Source: an uncultured Schwartzia sp.
Lineage (GTDB): Bacteria; Bacillota; Negativicutes; Selenomonadales; Selenomonadaceae
DNA: 10,595 bases
Reading direction: 5' to 3'
NCBI GenBank assembly: GCA_905372875.1
Contig: CAJPQU010000063.1
Coordinates: forward strand, 1 to 10,595
The translations under genes and the position numbers were made by a program. The notes under the pieces are model-generated. The model worked only from the letters and a program-made list of their open reading frames with translations, was not told the DNA's origin and did not search any database. Positions 1-6,350 of this stretch are shown one piece after another. Every line of letters starts with the position of its first letter. The first letter of the stretch is position 1.

Positions 1-1088
1 TGGTGAAGGTGGGGACGAGCACTATCACTTATCCTACGGGAAAGATGAACCTCTCGCGCATGGAGAAATTGGTGCGGGAGCTGACGGATTTGACGAATCA
101 AGGCCGTGAGATCCTTCTGGTGACCTCGGGGGCCATTGCCGTGGGAATGGATCGCATGGGGAAGAAGAAGCGTCCCCGGGCCATTCCCGAGCGGCAGGCT
201 TTGGCCGCCGTGGGGCAGGGGGCGTTGATGCACGCTTACGGATCACTTTTCGCCGCTTACGGAAAGATGGCGGGGCAGGTCCTTTTGACGCGGGAAAATT
301 CTCTGCGCCACCATCAATATACCAATTCCCGCAACGCTCTGAAGGCGATGCTGGACATGGGCGTTCTGCCGGTGGTCAACGAGAACGACGCCGTGGCCGT
401 GGATGAGGTGAAGATTGGGGATAACGATACCTTGTCGGCCACCGTGGCGACGCTGGTGGACGCGGATGTCCTCATTCTCCTGTCGGACGTGGATGGGCTT
501 TATACGGCGAACCCTCAGCGGGATAAAACGGCGCGTCTGATTTCCGAGGTGCGGGAGATCACGCCGGAAATTGAGGCCTTGGCCGGCGACGCAGGATCGG
601 CGGCGGGAACCGGGGGCATGAAGACGAAGATCGAGGCGGCGAAGATGGCCATGAGCGCCGGGGTGACTATGGTCATCGCCCGGGGGGACGAGGACGGTGT
701 AATCCGGGCTATCCTGCATGGAGAAGCGGTGGGGACGCTGTTTCCTGCTAAGGAAGCGCATCTTAAAGCGCGCAAAAGCTGGCTGGCTTTCGGCCGCCAT
801 ATCGCGGGAGATTTGGTGGTGGACGATGGCTGCGCGGCGGCCATGCTCACCGGAGGAAAAAGCCTTTTGGCGGCGGGCCTCGTATCGGTGGAAGGGGATT
901 TTGGGGCCCGCAGCACGGTGCGCGTACTGAACCTGGCGGGGCGTGAGATTGCCCGAGGCATCGTGAATTACGATGCTGTTTCGCTGCGCAAGATCGCGGG
1001 GCACCGGACGAAAGAGATTGCCGAGGTCCTGCCGGCACCCGTGTTTGACGAGGTGATTCACCGGGATAATATGGTGCTGATGGTTTAA
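1..1088 (+). CDS. proB: Glutamate 5-kinase ProB, 5'-truncated by window edge
   Basis: ProB phosphorylates L-glutamate with ATP to glutamyl 5-phosphate, the first step of proline synthesis, in the cytoplasm. The visible 361 codons begin at the family's N-terminal KVGTS nucleotide-binding motif, so the GTG at position 3 is almost certainly an internal valine codon and roughly ten residues lie before the window. The amino acid kinase domain covers about residues 1-245, with VTSGAIAVG (about 40-48), the NENDAVAVDE and GDNDTLSA segments (about 126-146), SDVDGLYT and GTGGMKTK (about 202-209). A C-terminal PUA domain follows (about 262-345), as in the long bacterial form that is feedback-inhibited by proline. 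The frame ends in TAA at 1086-1088. The next gene is proA, but a terminator-like hairpin lies between them. The family assignment is secure from motifs and length. Confidence 0.96.
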   Translation, partial: VKVGTSTITYPTGKMNLSRMEKLVRELTDLTNQGREILLVTSGAIAVGMDRMGKKKRPRAIPERQALAAVGQGALMHAYGSLFAAYGKMAGQVLLTRENSLRHHQYTNSRNALKAMLDMGVLPVVNENDAVAVDEVKIGDNDTLSATVATLVDADVLILLSDVDGLYTANPQRDKTARLISEVREITPEIEALAGDAGSAAGTGGMKTKIEAAKMAMSAGVTMVIARGDEDGVIRAILHGEAVGTLFPAKEAHLKARKSWLAFGRHIAGDLVVDDGCAAAMLTGGKSLLAAGLVSVEGDFGARSTVRVLNLAGREIARGIVNYDAVSLRKIAGHRTKEIAEVLPAPVFDEVIHRDNMVLMV

Positions 1089-1098
1089 AGGGCAGGGA

Positions 1099-1127
1099 TT
1101 GACGATGCCGGGTCGATGTGCCATAAT
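1099..1127 (+). promoter_or_regulatory. Predicted sigma-70 type promoter for proA
   Basis: A -35 box TTGACG (1099-1104) and a -10 box CATAAT (1122-1127) are separated by 17 bp, one mismatch each from consensus. The expected start is near 1134, about 84 nt ahead of the proA ATG. It sits immediately upstream of the proB terminator hairpin, so a transcript from here would begin inside that hairpin. This is pattern evidence only. Confidence 0.6.
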
Positions 1128-1130
1128 GAG

Positions 1131-1162
1131 GGAAAACGGCCCTCGGCCGTTTTCCTTTTCTT
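1131..1162 (+). terminator. Rho-independent terminator after proB
   Basis: A perfect 11-bp stem is formed by 1131-1141 and 1145-1155 with a 3-nt loop (CTC), followed by the T-rich run TTTTCTT. The base of the stem carries an A-tract opposite a T-tract. This is a classical intrinsic terminator for transcripts coming from proB. Its first arm coincides with the predicted transcription start of the proA promoter. Confidence 0.8.
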
Positions 1163-1217
1163 ATGCGGTTGACAGTGGAGAGGGGAAATTTTGCCAAGGA
1201 GCGAAGGAGGCAGGGCG

Positions 1218-2474
1218 ATGGAGATTAAAGCGCGGCTTTGGCAGCAGGCTAAAGATGCCCAGGCGGCGGCTCGGCGTCTGGCGGCGACGCGAACAGCGGT
1301 GAAAAATGAAGCGCTTTTGGCCATGGCCGAAGCGCTGACGGACGAGATGCCAGAAATTTTGGCGGCGAACGACGAGGACTGCGAAGCGGCGCGGCGGCGG
1401 GGCATGAAAAATTCGTTTCTCGATCGCCTACACCTCGATGAGGGGCGCATTAAGGCCATGGCGGATGGCCTGCGGCAAACGGCAGCCCTTCCCGATCCCG
1501 TGGGAGAGGGAATTGCTTCCACGGTGCGTCCTAACGGGCTGGAAATTCGCCAGGTGCGCGTGCCGCTGGGGGTGGTGGGAATCATCTACGAGGCACGTCC
1601 TAATGTCACCGCGGACGCGGCGGGATTGTGCCTGAAATCGGGCAACGCGGTGCTGCTGCGGGGCGGATCGGAAGCACTGCGTTCCAATCGCACCATCGCC
1701 CGCCTGTTGGCGCGGGCGGCCGATGAAGCGGGGATTCCCCACGGTGCTGTCGCCTTTGTAGACAGCTCCGACCGGCAGGCGGTGAACGTCATGTTGGGGC
1801 TTACGGGCCTCTTAGACGTGATCATCCCCCGGGGCGGCGCGGGGCTCATTCAGAGAGTGGTACAGGAGAGCACGGTGCCGGTCATTGAGACGGGAGCGGG
1901 GATTTGTCACACCTACGTGGACGCGGGAGCCGATCTGGATATGGCCGAGGCTATTGCCGTCAATGCCAAAACCTCTCGGCCGGCGGTCTGCAACGCCATG
2001 GAAACGCTGCTCGTTCACGAAGGAGAAGCAGCGGCCTTCCTGCCGCGTATAGCGGCCGTGATGGAAAAGCGGGGTGTAGAGCTTCGCGGCTGCGAAAAGA
2101 GCCGGGCTGTAGTGTCGACGATGGCCGCAGCTACGGAAGAGGATTGGGCGACGGAGTACGATGACCTCATTTTGGCCGTTCGAGTAGTCAGGGGTATTGA
2201 GGAGGCCATTTCCCATATCAATCGGTATAACACGGGCCATTCGGAGACGATTGTGACCCGTGATTTGGCGCGGGCCCGACGCTTTCAGCAGGAGGTGGAC
2301 GCGGCGGCGGTCTATGTCAACGCGTCTACGCGTTTTACCGATGGCTTGGAATTTGGTTTTGGGGCGGAGATCGGTATCAGTACGCAAAAGCTGCACGCAC
2401 GGGGCCCGATGGGACTTCGGGCGCTGACCAGCACCAAATACCTCCTCTCGGGCGACGGGCAGATTCGCCTGTGA
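1218..2474 (+). CDS. proA: Gamma-glutamyl phosphate reductase ProA
   Basis: ProA reduces glutamyl 5-phosphate with NADPH to glutamate 5-semialdehyde, the second step of proline synthesis, working with the ProB product encoded just upstream. The 418-residue protein has the usual full length and the aldehyde dehydrogenase-like fold of the family. Visible signatures are GIIYEARPNVT (about 121-131), the glycine-rich IPRGGAGLI (about 203-211), and KTSRPAVCNAMETLL (251-265) with the catalytic Cys258. The C-terminus carries STRFTDG, FGFGAEIGIST and GLRALTS, typical of ProA. I chose ATG 1218 rather than the in-frame TTG at 1191 because AAGGAGG at 1204-1210 lies 7 nt before it. It is probably driven by the promoter at 1099-1127 plus readthrough from proB. 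The last codons overlap the start of a small ORF at 2471. Confidence 0.97.
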   Translation: MEIKARLWQQAKDAQAAARRLAATRTAVKNEALLAMAEALTDEMPEILAANDEDCEAARRRGMKNSFLDRLHLDEGRIKAMADGLRQTAALPDPVGEGIASTVRPNGLEIRQVRVPLGVVGIIYEARPNVTADAAGLCLKSGNAVLLRGGSEALRSNRTIARLLARAADEAGIPHGAVAFVDSSDRQAVNVMLGLTGLLDVIIPRGGAGLIQRVVQESTVPVIETGAGICHTYVDAGADLDMAEAIAVNAKTSRPAVCNAMETLLVHEGEAAAFLPRIAAVMEKRGVELRGCEKSRAVVSTMAAATEEDWATEYDDLILAVRVVRGIEEAISHINRYNTGHSETIVTRDLARARRFQQEVDAAAVYVNASTRFTDGLEFGFGAEIGISTQKLHARGPMGLRALTSTKYLLSGDGQIRL

Positions 2475-2629
2475 ACCGATGGATCGGATATTGGCGCACC
2501 CTGCGCCAATATTGGCATACACCGAAGGGCCGCCGGGATCTTGCGGATTATGTTTGGGCCGCCGCCCTCATTGTTCTTACTGTATTGGCTGTTACGGCAG
2601 GATTGACGGTCCTTTTGGCTCGCGGCTGA
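2471..2629 (+). CDS. Small single-pass membrane protein, unknown function
   Basis: This 52-codon ORF starts with GTG overlapping the proA stop (GTGA at 2471-2474) and ends with TGA at 2627-2629. I do not recognise the family. The product begins with a short basic and aromatic stretch (MNRWIGYWRTLRQYW, then KGRR), followed by one hydrophobic segment at about 28-50 (YVWAAALIVLTVLAVTAGL and onward) and ends in ARG. That is the layout of a one-helix inner-membrane protein with a cytoplasmic basic N-terminus. No good Shine-Dalgarno sequence precedes the GTG (only a weak GGGCAGA at 2458-2464), so translation would depend on coupling to proA. It fills most of the otherwise unexplained 210-nt gap before nadD. 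The position and composition argue for a real gene; the hairpin inside it offers a competing non-coding explanation. Confidence 0.6.
   Translation: MNRWIGYWRTLRQYWHTPKGRRDLADYVWAAALIVLTVLAVTAGLTVLLARG
2488..2512 (+). repeat. Perfect inverted repeat, 11-bp stem, inside the small ORF
   Basis: The arms ATATTGGCGCA (2488-2498) and TGCGCCAATAT (2502-2512) are perfectly complementary with a CCC loop. It begins 13 nt after the proA stop. There is no T-tract after it, so it is not a standard intrinsic terminator. It could be a 3'-end stabiliser of proA mRNA, an attenuating structure for the small ORF, a protein-binding site, or a by-product of the repeated Tyr-Trp codons it encodes. Confidence 0.7.
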
Positions 2630-2684
2630 CGGTGAGTTCTATGAGAAAAAGTTTTCAGACGGCTTTCGAGAGGAGGGGGAAGCG

Positions 2685-3329
2685 ATGGCGGAACGCAAAC
2701 AGGATCTCCATGACGTGGGACGGAAACGGGTGGGAATCTTAGGCGGGACTTTTGATCCCATTCATGTGGGCCATTTGATGATGGCGGAAGCTGTACGAGG
2801 GGAGTATCATTTAGACGAGATCCTCTTCATTCCGGCAGCTTCTCCCCCCCATAAGCAGGGACAGCGGATCACTTCGGCGACCCACCGTTATCTTATGACG
2901 GTGCTGGCAACTTCTTCTAACCCTCATTTTCTCGTATCCGATATTGAAATGAAGCGCCCCGGCCCTTCGTATACCATCGATACGGTCTATGAGCTGCGGG
3001 AGCGGTTTCCAAAAACAGAGTTTTATTTTATCATCGGTACCGATGTTATCGCTGAGATCGCCACCTGGGATCGGGTGGAGGAACTTTTGACCCTATGCCA
3101 GTTTATTGCCGCTTCGCGCCCCGGACAGGAGCCGGATTTAGCACGGCTGCGGCGGGAATTGGGCGCGCTGGGGGAGGCGCGCATTCACCCGGTGACGACA
3201 CCGGAGCTGGAAATTTCTTCCACCGACATTCGGCAGCGCGTACAGCGGGGCGCATCCATCCGCTATATTGTGCCGGATGCGGTGGAGCAGTATATTTATA
3301 AGGAAGGATTGTATCGGGATGGAGTATGA
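2685..3329 (+). CDS. nadD: Nicotinate-nucleotide adenylyltransferase NadD
   Basis: NadD transfers AMP from ATP to nicotinate mononucleotide, giving deamido-NAD, in the cytoplasmic NAD synthesis route. The 214-residue protein shows the nucleotidyltransferase motif GGTFDPIHVGH (20-30), with the HxxH at His27 and His30, then PPHK (54-57), the GTD (118-120) and TWDR (127-130) segments and the C-terminal SSTDIR (178-183) that contacts the nucleotide. An AGGAGGGGG run at 2671-2679 lies 5 nt before ATG 2685 and decides the start. This gives about 14 residues more than the common N-terminus; a GTG at 2715 is a less likely alternative without a good ribosome site. The 3' end overlaps yqeK by 11 nt, a pairing common in Firmicutes, so the two are surely co-transcribed and probably translationally coupled. 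Confidence 0.97.
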   Translation: MAERKQDLHDVGRKRVGILGGTFDPIHVGHLMMAEAVRGEYHLDEILFIPAASPPHKQGQRITSATHRYLMTVLATSSNPHFLVSDIEMKRPGPSYTIDTVYELRERFPKTEFYFIIGTDVIAEIATWDRVEELLTLCQFIAASRPGQEPDLARLRRELGALGEARIHPVTTPELEISSTDIRQRVQRGASIRYIVPDAVEQYIYKEGLYRDGV

Positions 3330-3897
3330 GGCATGCCGGACACTCTTGGCACGGCGTTTGAACCGTACCCGCTATGAACATTCTTTAGGGGTGGCAGATA
3401 CAGCGGAGAAATTGGCACGGCGTTTCGACGTGGATGTAAAGAAGGCGCGATTAGCCGGGCTGCTCCACGATAATGCTCGCGAGTTTCCCGTGGCGGATAT
3501 GATTCGCGAGGCGAAGGCGCGCGGAATCCCCATAACGCCCATCGATCGGGCCATGCCGCTCCTCCTGCACGCGCCCTTGGGCGCGTATCGCCTGCGGGAG
3601 GTTTATGGGGTGGCGGATGAGGCAATTGCCCGGGCGGTTGCTCTTCACACCGTGGGGGGCGCGGCCATGACGCCTCTTGATAAGATCGTCTATTTTGCCG
3701 ATATGATTGAGCCGGGACGCCAATATCCAGGGGTTGAAGATCTGCGGGCCTTGGGAACGACGGGGACGCTTAATGAAATGCTGTTGGCGGCTTTCAGTCA
3801 ATCAATCCTTTATATCGTAGGACAGGGCCATCTCGTGCATCCAGATACCGTGACGGCGCGCAATGAGATATTGCTGTCCGGGCGCTTCGGGGGATGA
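3319..3897 (+). CDS. yqeK: HD-domain Ap4A hydrolase YqeK
   Basis: YqeK-family proteins are HD-domain metal phosphohydrolases; characterised members split diadenosine tetraphosphate (Ap4A) symmetrically into two ADP. The 192-residue product has the expected length and metal-binding residues: His21 (RYEHSLGVA), the HD pair His50-Asp51 (GLLHDNARE), His84 (LLHAPLG), His110 (ALHTVGG) and Asp128 in KIVYFADMIEPGR, a stretch typical of this family. The family motif MTPLDK is at 117-122. I chose ATG 3319 over the upstream in-frame ATG at 3268, because the extra 17 residues are a shadow of nadD and an AAGGAAGG sits at about 3300-3307. It overlaps nadD by 11 nt. The activity is assigned from family knowledge, not shown by the sequence itself. 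Confidence 0.93.
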   Translation: MEYEACRTLLARRLNRTRYEHSLGVADTAEKLARRFDVDVKKARLAGLLHDNAREFPVADMIREAKARGIPITPIDRAMPLLLHAPLGAYRLREVYGVADEAIARAVALHTVGGAAMTPLDKIVYFADMIEPGRQYPGVEDLRALGTTGTLNEMLLAAFSQSILYIVGQGHLVHPDTVTARNEILLSGRFGG

Positions 3898-3979
3898 ATG
3901 AGAGCGCGGCGGCTTCGACGGAGGCGTGCTTTCGTCGGGCGCCTGGGGAAGAAGAAAGAAGATGGGGAAGGATGCGCCG

Positions 3980-4987
3980 ATGACCGGTCAGACGGAAGCG
4001 AATATTCAAGCGAAGCGGCGTATTCGGCGGCGCTATCGTCGTTTGCAATTTTTTCGACTGCTTATTTTTCTGCTCTTTCTTGGGGGAATTGGTTGGGGCG
4101 GCTACCGGGTTTTTCTCTGGGGCAGCGAAGTCTATAATCATTACTATGGCATGTATCAGGCTTACATGGCGCGCAAGGCCAGCCACCATACGGAGATGGA
4201 CGAGCAATTTGAAAATTACATGAACGTCCTCCTCCTGGGGGTGGACGAAGGCGGCGAAGAAGGCGTCCCCAACGCGGACAGCGTACTCTTGCTCAGCCTC
4301 GATAAAGGGGCGGGACGGGTACGGGTGCTGTCTATCCCACGGGGAACGCTGATGACAGCGGCGGATGGGACGCCGGAGAAGATCAGCCGGATATATCGGG
4401 TAGGCGGGCCTAAGGAAGCGGTGCGCGCCGTACGATCTCTTTTAGGGGTTACCATTCATTACTACGTTGTCATCAATCCTAAGATTCTGGCAGAAATCGT
4501 GGACGCCGTAGGGGGGATTGACCTCTATGCAGAAATGCCGATGGAGTATAATGATCCCGCAGCGCAGTTGGACATCCATATCCGGCAAGGATATCAGCAC
4601 ATGGATGGGGATACCGTTCAGAAATATCTGCGCTATCGGAGCGATGAATTGGGAGATATCGGCCGCGTGCAGCGTCAGCGTCGTTTTGTGAAGGCAATGT
4701 ATGCCAAACTTCTCCAACTTGATACCGTGCCGAAGCTGCCGCAATTGGCAAAAATTTTGCAGGCGCGGGTAACCACCAGCGTTGAGGTTTGGGATTCGGG
4801 GCAACTGGCGGCAGTGGTGCAGTCGCTCTCACCCGAATCGCCGGAGACGATCATGCTGCCCGGTGCACCGCAGATGGGGGACGACAGTATTTTTCTTCCC
4901 GATCTTCCTAAAGTTCAGGATAAAATAGCGGAACTTTTCCCTGCGCCGGCACAAGGCACGGGAACGATGGACGGCGCGGAGCCGTGA
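3980..4987 (+). CDS. LCP (LytR-CpsA-Psr) family membrane protein
   Basis: LCP proteins attach undecaprenyl-linked polymers to the cell wall, acting outside the cytoplasmic membrane. The 335-residue product starts with a strongly basic cytoplasmic stretch (AKRRIRRRYRR), one membrane helix at about 24-47, and the LCP domain at about 81-247: NVLLLGVDE (82-90), ADSVLLLSLD (99-108), LSIPRGT (117-123), VDAVGGIDLY (174-183), then LRYRSDELGDIGRVQRQR (227-244), the arginine-rich part that binds the pyrophosphate. Two signature positions differ from the usual RSDT and SIPRDT, here NADS and SIPRGT. ATG 3980 is preferred because GGGGAAGGA (3964-3972) lies 7 nt before it. ATG 3962 and GTG 3926 are in-frame alternatives that would add 6 or 18 residues. 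It is followed directly by rsfS. Whether it ligates teichoic acid, capsule or another polymer cannot be read here. Confidence 0.92.
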   Translation: MTGQTEANIQAKRRIRRRYRRLQFFRLLIFLLFLGGIGWGGYRVFLWGSEVYNHYYGMYQAYMARKASHHTEMDEQFENYMNVLLLGVDEGGEEGVPNADSVLLLSLDKGAGRVRVLSIPRGTLMTAADGTPEKISRIYRVGGPKEAVRAVRSLLGVTIHYYVVINPKILAEIVDAVGGIDLYAEMPMEYNDPAAQLDIHIRQGYQHMDGDTVQKYLRYRSDELGDIGRVQRQRRFVKAMYAKLLQLDTVPKLPQLAKILQARVTTSVEVWDSGQLAAVVQSLSPESPETIMLPGAPQMGDDSIFLPDLPKVQDKIAELFPAPAQGTGTMDGAEP

Positions 4988-5001
4988 AAGGAGAATGTGG
5001 T

Positions 5002-5355
5002 GTGTTCGAAACATCGGAGGCTTTGGCGCAGGCTATGGCCGCAGCAGCCAGTAATAAAAAAGGACGGGATATCGTCCTCATGGATATGCGGCAGGTGACC
5101 TTGTCCACGGATTATTTCATCGTTTGCTCGGGCAACACGGTGACCCAAACCCGGGCCATTGCGGATGAAATTGAGGACAGGCTGAAGGAAGCCGGCGTGG
5201 AGATCGGGCATAAGGAAGGCTACCGGGAGGGAGAATGGATACTCCTTGACTACGGCGATTGCGTCGCCCACGTGTTTACCCGGGACAGTCGGGAATATTA
5301 CGCTTTGGAGCAGCTTTGGGGCGATGCGATACTGACCCCTTATGAGGATGATTGA
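5002..5355 (+). CDS. rsfS: Ribosomal silencing factor RsfS
   Basis: RsfS binds ribosomal protein uL14 on the 50S subunit and blocks joining with 30S, slowing translation when nutrients are scarce. The 117-residue protein has the full family length and motifs: KKGRDIVLMDMR, STDYFIVCSGNT, TRAIADEIEDRL, GEWILLDYGDCVAHVF and YYALEQLWGDA. I prefer the GTG at 5002, giving the normal N-terminus (MFETSEALAQAM), because AAAGGAG at 4987-4993 lies 8 nt before it. The GTG at 4984 that overlaps the LCP stop would add six residues and has no ribosome site. Its place after nadD, yqeK and the LCP gene follows a gene order widely kept in Firmicutes. Older annotations call it Iojap or YqeL/YbeB. Confidence 0.95.
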   Translation: MFETSEALAQAMAAAASNKKGRDIVLMDMRQVTLSTDYFIVCSGNTVTQTRAIADEIEDRLKEAGVEIGHKEGYREGEWILLDYGDCVAHVFTRDSREYYALEQLWGDAILTPYEDD

Positions 5356-5371
5356 GAACGAGGAGAAGCGC

Positions 5372-6244
5372 GTGACGGGAAAAGAAAAACTGCCGGGTTC
5401 CTTGGCGACATTGCGCGTCGTTCGTTTGGCGGAGATGGGGGCGTTTCTGGACGCTGAAACCGGCCGCAGCAGCGATGATATTCTTTTGCATAAGGAGCAA
5501 CAGACTGCGCCGGTGGCGATCGGGGATGAGGTGAGGGTATTCCTTTACCGGGATCCTAAGCGGCGGCTTACGGCCAGCATGCGGCTTCCCAAGATGAAAG
5601 AAGGGCAGATCGCCCGTTTGAAGGTCATTAACGTCAGTAAAGACGGCGCTTTTCTCGATGTGGGAACGGAGCGGGGCATTTTTCTCCCCTACGCCGGGAT
5701 GCGGGGGCGGCCGCAAATCGGCGAAACGGTCTGGGCAAAGCTTTATACCGATAAGTCTGGTCGTCTGGCTGTTACCATGGAAGTGGAAGACGAGATGCGC
5801 CGCGCCGCGAAATCCGCGACAGGTGTGCCCGTTGGCAGCTTTGTTACCGGGCAGATATATAATTATACGGATCAAGGGGCGTTCCTTTTTTCCGAGGAGC
5901 GGTACATCGTTTTTATTGACCGGAAAGAAATGATAGATCGACCCCGCGTAGGCGAGACGGTGACCGCACGTGTGACTTTCGTCCGTGACGACGGCCGCCT
6001 CAACGCTTCCCTGCGGGAAGTTAAAGAGAAAGCGATGGTGACGGACGGAGAGGCCATATTGTCGCTGCTTCGGGAACATCACGGACGCATGCCTTACAGC
6101 GACGCTTCTTCTCCCGAAATCATTCGGGAGCGCTTTCGGATCAGTAAAGCGGCCTTCAAACGGGCCATGGGCGGGCTTCTGAAGCAGGGGTTGATAGAAG
6201 AACGGGACGGTTGGACTTATTTGAAAGAAACAACGCCGGAATAG
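5372..6244 (+). CDS. cvfB: CvfB-like S1 RNA-binding protein
   Basis: The 290-residue product matches the CvfB/YitL architecture: three S1-type OB-fold RNA-binding domains followed by a winged helix. S1-1 spans about 8-70 (LATLRVVRLAEMGAFLDA), S1-2 about 75-138 (GQIARLKVINVSKDGAFLDV) and S1-3 about 151-217 (GSFVTGQIYNYTDQGAFLF). The winged helix lies at about 225-285 (EAILSLLREHHGRMPYSDAS, ISKAAFKRAMGGLL, GLIEERDGWTYL). The Staphylococcus aureus homologue affects virulence gene expression, and the family is thought to act post-transcriptionally. The start is GTG 5372, with AGGAG at 5361-5365 and 6-nt spacing; the ATG at 5342 would overlap rsfS by 14 nt and lacks a comparable site. It lies 16 nt after rsfS and ends this run of genes with TAG. 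The exact RNA targets are unknown. Confidence 0.9.
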   Translation: MTGKEKLPGSLATLRVVRLAEMGAFLDAETGRSSDDILLHKEQQTAPVAIGDEVRVFLYRDPKRRLTASMRLPKMKEGQIARLKVINVSKDGAFLDVGTERGIFLPYAGMRGRPQIGETVWAKLYTDKSGRLAVTMEVEDEMRRAAKSATGVPVGSFVTGQIYNYTDQGAFLFSEERYIVFIDRKEMIDRPRVGETVTARVTFVRDDGRLNASLREVKEKAMVTDGEAILSLLREHHGRMPYSDASSPEIIRERFRISKAAFKRAMGGLLKQGLIEERDGWTYLKETTPE

Positions 6245-6350
6245 GTCATTTTTTCCTTAAACTTTTTTAATAAAAATGTCAGGAGAAGAAGGAAATTCCA
6301 CGCCGGTCACGAATATATAAGAAAAATGGACTTTGTTGGGGGCGACATAC
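6245..6350. other. AT-rich spacer between cvfB and cheV
   Basis: This 106-nt stretch is clearly more AT-rich than the coding DNA around it, with two T6 runs (6250-6255 and 6263-6268) and a TATATAAG sequence (6314-6321). It probably contains the cheV promoter and the end of the upstream transcript. However, I find no stem ahead of the T runs and no -35 box at a good distance from TATAAG, so neither can be called firmly. No sigma-28-like pair (TAAA and CCGATA) is visible. Confidence 0.4.

Noticed and set aside
243..1124. Long minus-strand frame (293 codons) opposite proB, and similar long minus frames opposite proA, cvfB and others
   Set aside because: They are antisense shadows of GC-rich genes, rich in Arg, His and Pro, with no domain and no ribosome site.
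1169..1197. TTGACA at 1169-1174 as a second proA promoter
   Set aside because: No acceptable -10 sequence lies 15-19 bp downstream; the region holds only AAATTTTGCC and the start of the ribosome site.
2479..2742. 87-codon frame starting at ATG 2479
   Set aside because: It overlaps the better small membrane ORF and the nadD start in another frame, has Cys- and Pro-rich low-quality content and no ribosome site.
6245..6270. Two T6 runs after cvfB as a terminator
   Set aside because: No GC-rich stem precedes either run, so an intrinsic terminator cannot be supported.
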